Below, piece by piece: positions 35,226 to 43,700 of a DNA stretch of 64,000 nucleotides. Position 1 is the first letter of the stretch. Each line of letters opens with the position of its first letter. The stretch covers positions 1 to 64,000 of the forward strand of contig CAZYGG010000006.1 in assembly GCA_964647585.1 (NCBI GenBank), in the 5' to 3' direction. The position numbers were made by a program, and so were the translations under genes. The DNA is from CAJINA01 sp964647585 (GTDB lineage Bacteria; Desulfobacterota; Desulfobacteria; Desulfobacterales; CAJINA01). Under the pieces are notes generated by a model. That model did no database searches, had not been told where the DNA came from, and saw only the letters and a program-made list of their open reading frames with translations.

Positions 35226-35582
35226 CTAATCGTTTGACTCTGGTGCCAGCATATTGAGGGTGTCTACGAACAGTGTCACCATGGGGCCAAAGGCCAGGCT
35301 CCCGCCCATCAAAAGCCCCACTGCGGCCGTCTCAATGAGTTCCTGGCGGGTGGCGCCGGCCTGAACAGCCTGTGAAGTGCGCGACGCAATGCAGTATTCA
35401 CCGCCATTAGCGACGCCAATGGCAACACACATCAATGCCTTGGTTTTCTCGTCAATAGCCCCAGGTTTGAGTGCTGTTTGGTTTAAATTTAAAAACGCCT
35501 TCATGGTCTCTTTATCGACCTTTGAAAAACCTTTGAGCGAGTTTTGCAGCTTTTCCAGAAAAGCCTTTGTATCTTCTGCCAT
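35226..35582 (-). CDS. Carboxymuconolactone decarboxylase/AhpD-like protein
   Basis: A 118-residue all-helical protein of the CMD/AhpD fold (KTKALMCVAIGVANGGEYCIASRT, about 45-68; ATRQELIETAAVGLLMGG). AhpD peroxidase enzymes need CxxC followed by His; here there is a single Cys in EYCIASRT and Arg replaces the His, so thiol-peroxidase activity is improbable. It may act as decarboxylase or structural partner. Fifth/sixth gene of operon 1. Confidence 0.85.
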   Translation of the reverse strand: MAEDTKAFLEKLQNSLKGFSKVDKETMKAFLNLNQTALKPGAIDEKTKALMCVAIGVANGGEYCIASRTSQAVQAGATRQELIETAAVGLLMGGSLAFGPMVTLFVDTLNMLAPESND

Positions 35583-35620
35583 GGTATCCTCCTTCGAATT
35601 TTGGGGTTAAAAATACCTTG

Positions 35621-36190
35621 CTATCGTAGCAGTTCAATCAGATTGGACCTGAAACAATCAAGGCTTATCGGCTGTATTTCAATTGGTACCTGGATCAGGT
35701 CGTAAAACTCGAGTATTTCTTCTTCGGATAGGGGGTTGATGCCTGTATCCATCAACAAAAACCGATCGTAAAAACCGAATTTTTGACGAATGTCCACTTC
35801 ATCATACCCTGCCGCATCCAGCATATTAGCTGAAGCACGGATCCAACCGGGTGTAATCAACATTGTGCGGTTTTGTTCTAATTTATCAACGCTTTCTTGA
35901 CAGAAAGCTTCCACACAGTTTTTGGCCCCAAGAATTTTTCCGCCGTGACGATTGACGATATCGCACATATCCGGATGACAGCCATTACCAAATAGAAATT
36001 TCACCTCTGCCCCTTCTGCCGCCACGTCTTCCAGGGTCTGTTTCAGGGTCGCTTCAAGTTTATCCAGATCCCAATGCAAGCCGGCATCCAGCCAGGTAAC
36101 GTCAATATCTTTGTATTCTTCCGGCAAAACGGCAAAAAGCTCATTGGCGAAAACCTGGCAACCAATCATTTTTATCTTGTTTGAGGTCAT
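35621..36190 (-). CDS. DUF1638 protein, copy B
   Basis: A 189-residue protein of the DUF1638 family, seen in methanogens and anaerobes next to corrinoid methyltransferases. Key features are IGCQVFANELFAVLPEEYKD (about 8-27), a conserved WLDAGLHWD, GNGCHPDMCDIV (about 66-77, Cys-rich here) and ITPGWIR. The paralogue at 37809-38372 shares about half its residues but lacks most cysteines (ANGVHPDMRDIV). Start 36190 follows GAAGGA. It lies 21 bp downstream of the selenoprotein gene. Confidence 0.85.
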   Translation of the reverse strand: MTSNKIKMIGCQVFANELFAVLPEEYKDIDVTWLDAGLHWDLDKLEATLKQTLEDVAAEGAEVKFLFGNGCHPDMCDIVNRHGGKILGAKNCVEAFCQESVDKLEQNRTMLITPGWIRASANMLDAAGYDEVDIRQKFGFYDRFLLMDTGINPLSEEEILEFYDLIQVPIEIQPISLDCFRSNLIELLR

Positions 36191-36211
36191 CTCTTTTCCT
36201 TCCAAAGGCAT

Positions 36212-37081
36212 TCAAGTTTTCTGACTGGCGACAAAAGAATCCCAGGTTGTTTCTCCGTAGGTTGAGCGTTTCCATTTATAAGGCAAGTCCACCAGGATCC
36301 CGGGTTGCCTGGCCGTCTGCAGCAGCAACAGCAGTTCACGCAAGATGGTCATCTGCTGAAGGCGATTGTCAGGCTCCCCAAACGAGGCCCCGTGCGGAAA
36401 CTTAACAAACGCAGCTCTTGGTGCCAAAAGTTTCTCCGATATCTGGCGGTTAATAGAAAGCGAGACTGTGGGGATACCGCTTGCCTCGATAACGCGAGAG
36501 ATCAGGCCGCCGGCCCGATTGCAAAGCGGTCAGGCCGGAACCATAAGGACGCAATCAACTTTATCCTCTTTAAGTTTTTGGACGAGCTGGCGAGCACTCC
36601 CATCAGGCTCTCCAATAAACTCTTGAACCAAATCACCCCCGAAGCCAAAGCTGTAAAAATTGGGTGAAAGCCTTCCTATAACCTTGGCTTCAGCAAGTTC
36701 GCTGAGGCGATCAATAGGGAAAAGCACATTGATATCCTGTTTCACGCGGGCATGGGCATAGTGGGTATGGGCAATTTTCAGCTTTTCTCTGGCAACATCC
36801 GAGGGAATGGTGCGAAAGCTGGCATCTCCCCGCGCGCTGTCAACATCAAAGGGTTCATCGTCTTCAAGATAAAATCCAGCTGTGCTGACAATAGCCAGGC
36901 AGCTTTCTGACAGAGGCTTTTCAAACTGTGCCCAGGGGATATCATCATTATTGGTGGATACGGCCTGACTTGCCAGCCAGTTGACCTGTTGGCCTATGGC
37001 ATGACTGATTGAAGAACCGATTCTGGTATTAAGAAAACAACCTATTCCCCGCCAAAATTTTACTGTTTTAAATAAATCCAT
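36212..37081 (-). CDS. GrdB/PrdB-family selenoprotein (glycine/sarcosine/betaine/D-proline reductase type)
   Basis: Read through an in-frame TGA at 36530-36532, this is a 289-residue protein whose core is DCVLMVPA-U-PLCNRAGG, then LISRVIEASGIPTVSLSIN. The U-P-L-C (UxxC) redox motif and following GIPTVSLS match the GrdB family, whose selenocysteine attacks the C-N bond or C-X bond of substrates such as glycine, betaine or proline. A hairpin follows the UGA (36501-36519). The frame stays open for 105 codons beyond and ends 22 bp before the next gene's start. It lacks the parts specific to GrdB (about 430 residues) and is closer in size to PrdB. Start 37081 follows AAGGG; HAD stops 15 bp upstream. 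Confidence 0.9.
36501..36532 (-). promoter_or_regulatory. UGA codon and SECIS-like hairpin of the GrdB-family gene
   Basis: On the minus strand the TGA is followed after ten bases by ATCGGGCC-GGC-GGCCTGAT, an 8-bp stem with one G-U pair and a GGC loop. Distance and shape fit a bacterial SECIS element. Confidence 0.75.
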
Positions 37082-37095
37082 GAAAATTCCCTTTA

Positions 37096-37800
37096 TCATA
37101 CCCCTAATTTTTGGCACAAACCTTCAAAATCCTCGACTTCGATGTCGAAATTGGTCTCGCTCGGGGATTCGAAGCCTTGATCCATGTTGTCTTCCTCCGG
37201 AACGCTGACTAACGCCGTATGTAAACCCGCAGACCGGGCTGCCGCCAGGTCCCCATCATGGGCCGCGACCATCATGGAGTCAGTCGGTTTCAGGCCCAAA
37301 AGGCGGGTCGCTTTCAGGTAGGCCTGCAAAGAAGGTTTATAATAGCCGAGGAATTCGCAGGACAGGATGCCGTCCCATTGCACCCCGGCCCTTTTCGAGC
37401 TGCTTACTATGCTCTCCCAACTCAGGATCGTGAGCACGACGACCGTGTAGCGATTCCGCAAACGGGTAATCGCTTCGGGTGCGCCGGCAAAGACATTGAG
37501 ATGATGCCAGGTCGATCTGATGAGGGCCGCGTTGTCAATAGACTTTAAGATCGGATAATCGGCAGCCATCTTTTCCAGAGCCCGCAGGTGCATGTCATCC
37601 GAATTTATCCAGGGGAGATTGCCCTGCCTCACCTGGGTATGAATTTTGAACATTTCTCCCCGCCAGTCATTGGCAAAGGCTTCACTGTCTATAGACTCAC
37701 TGTTTTGATCTGCCAATTTCTGGATGTTCTCGCGGGCGGTGTTCTTCCAGTCGAACACGGTCCCGCCGACGTCAAAAAATAGTCCCTTAACGTTTTCCAT
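37096..37800 (-). CDS. HAD-superfamily hydrolase (type II haloacid dehalogenase-like)
   Basis: A 234-residue protein with LFFDVGGTVFDWKNT (residues 7-21; Asp nucleophile, Thr in motif I), VVVLTILSWESIV (about 124-136; motif II serine displaced), LGYYKPSLQAYLKA (about 150-163; Lys) and VAAHDGDLAAARSAGL (about 178-193; motif IV). It is a distant homologue of the HAD in operon 2. The dehalogenase-type HDWD pattern is altered to HDGD, so a different substrate is likely. Confidence 0.85.
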   Translation of the reverse strand: MENVKGLFFDVGGTVFDWKNTARENIQKLADQNSESIDSEAFANDWRGEMFKIHTQVRQGNLPWINSDDMHLRALEKMAADYPILKSIDNAALIRSTWHHLNVFAGAPEAITRLRNRYTVVVLTILSWESIVSSSKRAGVQWDGILSCEFLGYYKPSLQAYLKATRLLGLKPTDSMMVAAHDGDLAAARSAGLHTALVSVPEEDNMDQGFESPSETNFDIEVEDFEGLCQKLGV

Positions 37801-37808
37801 ATTACCTC

Positions 37809-38372
37809 CTATTGAAGCACATCAGTCAGCTTTGCCTTAAAATGATCAAGGCTTATTGATTTTATCTCAACCGGCACCTGTGTCCGATCAAAAAACTCAA
37901 GTATTTCTTCTGCGGACAAAGGGTTAACGCCCGTATCCAATAACAGAAATCGATTAAAACGGCCAAATCTCTGTCGAATGTCCACTTCATCCCAACCCGC
38001 CGCCTCCATTTGGCGGGAAAAATGACGGACCCAGCCGGGCATTACAACCATGGTACGGTCTTTCCCCAGTTCATCATAACTTTCCGGGCACATAACTTCG
38101 ACGCTGTTGTTAATCCCGAGAATTTTCCCGCCCTGGCTGCTGACGATATCACGCATATCCGGGTGGACGCCATTGGCAAAAAGAAATATCGCATCGGCCC
38201 CTTCTGTCGCGGAATCTTTTAAGCCCTGTTTTAAAGTTGTTTCCATTGCATCTCTATTCCAGTGCAGCCCGGCATCAAGCCAAGTAATATCGATATCTTT
38301 ATAGGCATCCGGTAAAACAGTAGGAAGTTCATCTTTGAAAATTTGGCAAGCCATTATTTTTTTCTTGGTCAT
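37809..38372 (-). CDS. DUF1638 protein, copy A
   Basis: A 187-residue DUF1638 protein: KKIMACQIFKDELPTVLPDA, WLDAGLHWNRDAMETTL, FANGVHPDMRDIV, VMPGWVRHF and LLLDTGVNPLSAEEILEFFD align along the whole length with copy B, so the two arose by duplication. The start at 38372 follows GGGGAGG; upstream frame sequence overlaps the neighbouring gene and is unlikely to be coding. Second gene of operon 1. Confidence 0.85.
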   Translation of the reverse strand: MTKKKIMACQIFKDELPTVLPDAYKDIDITWLDAGLHWNRDAMETTLKQGLKDSATEGADAIFLFANGVHPDMRDIVSSQGGKILGINNSVEVMCPESYDELGKDRTMVVMPGWVRHFSRQMEAAGWDEVDIRQRFGRFNRFLLLDTGVNPLSAEEILEFFDRTQVPVEIKSISLDHFKAKLTDVLQ

Positions 38373-38403
38373 CGTGATATCCTCCCCTTCAAGGCTTATG
38401 ATT

Positions 38404-38703
38404 TTATAAGATCTTATGGGAAAGCCTATTGCTACGCTGCCAGACGGAGTGATCAATGTACCCGAACTCGGAAAACGCACTGGCCAGCTGCAGGCCCAGT
38501 CCGCTTTTGCCGTTGGGAGGCACATCACCGCCCCAGTTAATCAGGATGCTCAGTTCGTTTTCCAGATTTGGACTATTGAACAAGTCAATTTCCCGGAGGG
38601 TGGCATCCGATAAAGGTGCAGAAAGCTGTTCAAACGCGGCCACGGCGCTATCTTTGTCCTGACCCGTAAATGATTTAAGTTGTATAATTTCAATCCAGTC
38701 CAT
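38404..38703 (-). CDS. Small unknown protein, first gene of operon 1
   Basis: A 99-residue protein with about 80% identity by eye to 31543-31842. Conserved blocks are WIEIIQLKSFTGQDKDSA, SPNLENELSILINWGGD and SGLGLQLASAFSEFGYIDHS. Start at 38703 (ATG after GAGGT), about 43-58 bp downstream of a sigma-54 promoter. It is predicted to be a compact soluble alpha/beta protein with no catalytic residue I can point to. Confidence 0.8.
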   Translation of the reverse strand: MDWIEIIQLKSFTGQDKDSAVAAFEQLSAPLSDATLREIDLFNSPNLENELSILINWGGDVPPNGKSGLGLQLASAFSEFGYIDHSVWQRSNRLSHKIL

Positions 38704-38745
38704 TTTTACCTCATTTTGTTTTCCATCAATCATGACCAGTAATAT

Positions 38746-38761
38746 AGCGAAATGCATGCCA
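38746..38761 (-). promoter_or_regulatory. Sigma-54 promoter of operon 1
   Basis: On the minus strand: TGGCATGCATTTCGCT, with GG and GC exactly ten bases apart as needed for sigma-54. It is nearly the same as the operon 2 promoter at 32910-32925. The start codon at 38703 lies about 43 bp downstream of the -12 element. Confidence 0.82.
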
Positions 38762-38833
38762 AGTATATTTTTACCGTCTTATCAGGGGGTTAAAAACAAT
38801 GGGATCGGTTTCTGATAAATATGCAAGTTTTAT

Positions 38834-38878
38834 CTGTTGTATTTGTCAGCTGCGTGCTATTTCTTACATATTTACCAG
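38834..38878. promoter_or_regulatory. Paired upstream activator sites of operon 1
   Basis: CTGTTGTATTTGTCAG (38834-38849) and CTTACATATTTACCAG (38863-38878), 29 bp apart, 73 bp and more upstream of the -24 box and also just upstream of the divergent activator gene. Identical arrangement to 32999-33043. Confidence 0.7.
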
Positions 38879-38930
38879 ATACCTTTTTCGCCGATAACAG
38901 TGGTGACCAACCAAAGGAAAGTGTATCCCC

Positions 38931-40496
38931 ATGAAAATAGATGAAAACGAATTTTTCCGGCAGGTGACCCTTCGGATCTTCAGCAGTCTTGATATCAAAA
39001 CTGCGATGAAAAACTGCATGAATTATCTGCAGCAATTCATCCCCATCTCCGGCATGTACTTTCTTCTGTACGATCCCGAAATGAATGTGGGTCACATGCT
39101 GGCCACCATCTTTCCCGGGGATATACCGAGCCCTGACCCAACAATCTCTTTTCCGGAAAAGCACTGGGATGAGTTGAAAGAGAGATTTAATGAAGCGTCA
39201 CAGGTAAGAGTTTTCAATGACCGTCGTGATGAACCTGAATTCATACGGGAGGCGATAACCCAAGTATTTGGCGCGGAGACTTCCCTGATGGAGATGCATT
39301 TACATTTGGAAGGCGAAAGGCTCGGCCAGTTTGGAATAGTTACGGAAGGCCAGCATAGCTACTCCGAGTTGCATGTTCATCTCGTCTCCTTGCTACATGA
39401 ACCTTTTGCGGTGGCCATATCCAATATCTTGCAGCACCAGGAAATTCAGAGGCTCAATCAAATTCTATCCGATGACAATCGTTACCTGCACAGGGAAATG
39501 ATGCATTTGACCGGGGATACGATCATCGGTGCCAAGTTCGGGCTCAAGGAAGTCATGCGCATGGTGGAACATGTGGCGCCGACCGAAAGCCACGTGATGA
39601 TCATGGGTGAAACCGGCACCGGCAAGGAGGTGATTGCCAACGCCATCCACTTCTCATCGAGGCGCAAGGGCACGCCTTTTATCAAAGTGAACTGCGGGGC
39701 GATACCCGACAATTTGATCGACAGCGAACTGTTCGGACACGAAAAAGGCGCCTTTACCGGCGCCATTTCGAGAAAAAGAGGACGCTTTGAAAGGGCACAT
39801 AACGGAACGATCTTTCTTGACGAGATTGGGGAACTACCCCTGCAGGCCCAGGTAAGACTCCTTCGGGTTCTGCAGCAACATGAAATCGAACGGGTCGGCG
39901 GTTCCGAAACGATTCCGGTGGATGTACGCATTATCGCCGCAACCCACAAGAATCTGGAAGAGATGGTGCGTATCGGGCAATTTCGAGAGGATTTGTGGTT
40001 TCGGCTTAATGTGTTCCCGATTATGATCCCCCCATTACGTCAGCGGGCCATTGATATACCAGCGCTGGTAGACTATTTTCTCGAACAGAAATCCAAGGAT
40101 TTGAAGATTCGCAAACGGCCTTCCCTGGCACCGGGTGCTATTGATAAATTGCAAACCTATAATTGGCCCGGGAATGTACGCGAGCTGCAAAACCTTGTGG
40201 AACGAACGCTTATTCTCAACCAGATGATGGATGACGGAAGCCAGTTGTCATTCGATCCACTGCCGGCTGGTTCGACTCCCGCGGAGAATATCGTTTTAGA
40301 AAAAGAAGATGACGGGATCATTCGTCCCTTGGATGAAGTCATGGCCAACCATATTCAAAAGGCCCTGGATAAGGCGAACGGCAAGGTGGAAGGCAAAGAT
40401 GGCGCTGCAAGTATGCTCGGGATTAACCCGGGGACCTTGCGGGGGAGGATGAAGAAACTGAAGATTGCATACGGACGCGGTGCACATAAAAAGTAA
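38931..40496 (+). CDS. Sigma-54 interaction activator with N-terminal GAF-like sensor
   Basis: A 521-residue regulator. Residues 1-180 form a GAF-like sensing domain; the AAA+ domain (about 195-425) has Walker A GETGTGKE, GAFTGA loop (GHEKGAFTGAIS), Walker B GTIFLDEIGEL and the sensor VRIIAATHKN; the C-terminus (about 475-515) is a Fis-type helix-turn-helix (GAASMLGINPGTLRGRMKKL). It is divergent from operon 1, and the GAFTGA loop is needed to engage sigma-54, so it almost certainly drives both operons in response to a small ligand sensed by the GAF domain. Confidence 0.93.
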   Translation: MKIDENEFFRQVTLRIFSSLDIKTAMKNCMNYLQQFIPISGMYFLLYDPEMNVGHMLATIFPGDIPSPDPTISFPEKHWDELKERFNEASQVRVFNDRRDEPEFIREAITQVFGAETSLMEMHLHLEGERLGQFGIVTEGQHSYSELHVHLVSLLHEPFAVAISNILQHQEIQRLNQILSDDNRYLHREMMHLTGDTIIGAKFGLKEVMRMVEHVAPTESHVMIMGETGTGKEVIANAIHFSSRRKGTPFIKVNCGAIPDNLIDSELFGHEKGAFTGAISRKRGRFERAHNGTIFLDEIGELPLQAQVRLLRVLQQHEIERVGGSETIPVDVRIIAATHKNLEEMVRIGQFREDLWFRLNVFPIMIPPLRQRAIDIPALVDYFLEQKSKDLKIRKRPSLAPGAIDKLQTYNWPGNVRELQNLVERTLILNQMMDDGSQLSFDPLPAGSTPAENIVLEKEDDGIIRPLDEVMANHIQKALDKANGKVEGKDGAASMLGINPGTLRGRMKKLKIAYGRGAHKK

Positions 40497-40628
40497 AATA
40501 TACTTTTTATGCCTGCTCAACCTAATCCAGAATTGTAGATATGTTAAGGTTGCCGGGACCAAGGACTTTTGCCAAGTTACAACTATAGTGCAATTTTGCT
40601 GGAATTTTAAGCACTTCAAATGGTATTC

Positions 40629-40670
40629 CTCAGTTGTCTCAAAATCAGGAATACCATCTGAAAATGGTCG
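40629..40670. repeat. Degenerate repeat, copy A (right of activator gene)
   Basis: Matches 45378-45419 at 40 of 42 positions by eye; looser similarity extends leftwards over another 80 bp. It includes AGGAATACCAT, which pairs with ATGGTATTCCT at 40620-40630 to make a stem-loop. On the minus strand a 26-codon frame starting at 40725 behind a good GGAGG site (MTLDQLKQQFPNEAIC) runs into it, so the repeat may be the remains of a short gene or of an insertion. Confidence 0.6.
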
Positions 40671-40747
40671 TAGTCCGGCAAATGGCTTCATTCGGAAATT
40701 GCTGCTTTAACTGATCAAGAGTCATGATTACCTCCGGTAAAACGAGG

Positions 40748-43700
40748 TCACGCATTGGATGCCTGTCTTACCCGTTTCCCCGCCTTTGCCCGGGGGTATT
40801 TCAAATAGGGCACGATGGCATCATTTTTGTTCCCGCCGGTGCCGTCGTATGTGATGGATACGATGGGGACCCCTGTTTTCCGTTCGATCCGGCCCGCCAT
40901 GGCCTCGGTCACCAGGGAAGGACAGCAGAAGGCCGGGATGGTCTGGACGAACAGGGAGATGTCCGGGTATTGTTCCAGAAGATAGGAGATTTTCAAGACA
41001 CTCTCGATGGATTCCCCTGTGTTTTCGCTGCGGATGTCGTATTGTCGAAAGATTTCTTCCGGGGATCCGGTATAGTCCGGTTCGGGGTCCGTAAGGATCC
41101 GGGAAAAAGCTTTGGTATAGGTTTTTTCCATCTGGTGGGCTGTGACCAAAAGGGCCTTGGTGGAAAGGACGTTTAAGTAAAGGCCCTCTCTGAACCATTT
41201 TTTGAGATAGGGATTGGCGATCATCCTGAGATAGGAGCTGTACGGGGTCACCACGGCTTCCCCACCGTTTTCCTCGATGAAGCGAACAAGATTATCATTC
41301 ATCATCTCGTTGTCCCTGACATAGAGGTCTCCGAAAATTGCGACTTTCGGACGCCGAACGAATCCGGGCTGCTGTTCGATAGCCTCGAACAGGGTGATGA
41401 CTTCCGCCAGGGCCGAGTCCTTGGAACGCTTGCCGCTGAAGGCATGACTCAGTATGTTGATACTCTCTTCGATCACCGCATCGGTCTGCCCCTTGATAGT
41501 TTCATAGGGCCGGATCCGGCAGCCCATCTTGCGGATGAGACCGCCGAACATATATGAAAAATAGACATTGATGGGTACCTTCATGGACAGATCGAGGAAG
41601 GAGAGGCTCCCGCCATAGACACCGACTTTTTCCATGCCCTGGCCGTAGTCGCTTAAAATGCTCCGGATATGATGGGGAAACAAGGCCAGGTTGCAGGCAA
41701 TGGAGGATTCTGCATTCCACAGGACGGTCTTGGCCGGATCGAGGTCATGGTTCTGGATATAGTCGATGCATTGCTGAGCGATGATGTTCAAGGGGATGCA
41801 CTGCCCCGTGTTTCGCCGCAGGCCTTTGGCCGTCGTATCTTCGCTTTCTTCCAGGAGCCGGACATCGAGGCCTTCCCGTTGCAATGCGGCGGTGGTCAAC
41901 CGGAGCGTCAGGGGATCCCAGTTGGGCAGAAGCAGGGTGTGGCCGTCAATCTGGCGTTCCCTTTTGGGGATCAGGGCCGGCACAAGACTCGGGGCGGCTG
42001 ATGTGCGCGCCCCGGCATAATGGTTTTGAAAAGCCCTGACCGCCGCTTCGATCCGGGTTTCATAACCCACGCTGGAATCGTGATCGTCGAGCTGGAGAAT
42101 CAGGTAGGGCTTTTTGTGGGATTCTATAATTTTTTTGAAGTATTCCGCCACAAAGGAATCGGGTGTACATTTAAAAGAGGTGATGAATACCGGATAGGCC
42201 CCCGGTGTTTGGGCCGCCGCATGGGCAGCCGAAAGTATTTTGGCGGCATAATGCCAGTGTATTTCAGTCAACAAAGGGGCCAGGGAGCGGTCCGTTTCGG
42301 ATGGATCGGGAAGCTGGTCCTGGAAAAAGGCCTTGATGCCCAGGGTCCCGAAAATTTCCGGAATGCGTTTGTTCATATCGGAGCTCAGGACGGTGTAGGG
42401 GCGACCCAGGAGGATGACATGGAGTTCATCCCGGACGACTTTTTTGTGGTAGATTTTTTTCAGTTCTTTCCGGCCTGCAGACATGAATTCCGTGGCCGCA
42501 TCATAGGCGGATGAAATATCGAAAAACCCGACCTTTTCCGGAAGGATGGATTTCAAGAGCCGCCAGAGTTCCATTTTGATATGGAAACTGCTGTAAAGAT
42601 ACCTGGCCAGGGGCATGAGCAGTCGCTGGCGGTCGTTTTCCGGGATTACTGCGGAAACAACCGTGGGCGAAAACTGCGTATAATAACAATACTGGCGCCG
42701 GCCCTCCTCTTCTGTCTTCTGTTCCAGGTAAAAGGGCAAAAAGACGAAGTCCGCCTTTTCCATCAGATGGGCCACATGGCCGTGCAACGCGGACATGGGG
42801 GCACAAAATTCAGCACCGGCCATGTGTTTTCCGAGTTTGACGGCTGCTTTGACACGTTCGCTCGTGATGGTGGGAATGGAAAGGGCGTGGAAAAAATGTT
42901 TCCAGAACGGCAAGTCCGCGTGCATATGGAGCGCCGCCGGAAGACCGATGGTGACGGGGCCGCCCTCACTTTCGGGGGCGGGCGTCTTGAAAACCCGTTT
43001 TCTCGTTTTGATCAGGTCGACCCCGGACCGGTTATTGTTGACATAGCCGCCGGTGTCATAATCCCTTCCGCACAGAAATCCGTAGGCCACTTTTACCCGA
43101 TCCACAGCGGCCACCGTAATTTTGCAATGGTTGGTGCAAAGCTGGCAGACTTCCGAAGTGATGGGAATTTTTTGTTCATACAGGCCGATCCCCTTGAAGG
43201 TCGTCTTTAAGGCAGGCTCATCCGCCAGTGACAACGCTGCCCCTATGGCCCCGGTGAGATGACAGAATTCAGAGACATGGATGGGCTTTTGGAGCCGTTG
43301 TTCGAAAGCGGCGACAAGGGCCCTGTTTTTCGCTGTGGCCCCCTGGAAAAAGACCGCATCTCCGATGTGATGCTCGGTGGCCACCTTGGTCAGATAATTT
43401 TCCACGATGGAATGGAGCACCGAGGCCAGGGCATCGTCGATATCATACCCTTCGCTGAGCAAATGATTGATATCCCGTTCCATGAATACCGTGCACCGGT
43501 CGCTGGATACCGGCGCTCTGCGGTTTTCGGTCCGCACGGAATATTCGGCCAGCGGACAACCCAGTTTGCGGGCCTGTTCCTCGATAAAACTCCCGGTTCC
43601 CGCGGCGCAAACCGTATTCATGGTGGAAAATGTGACCCGGCCGTCTTTCAAGGTGGTGAATTTCGAGTCCTGTCCCCCGATTTCAATGATTGTATCCACC

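Noticed and set aside
40629..40725. Small minus-strand frame MTLDQLKQQFPNEAIC as an IS1595-type transposase start
   Set aside because: Only 16 residues look right and the zinc-ribbon that should follow is absent; kept as a possible remnant only.
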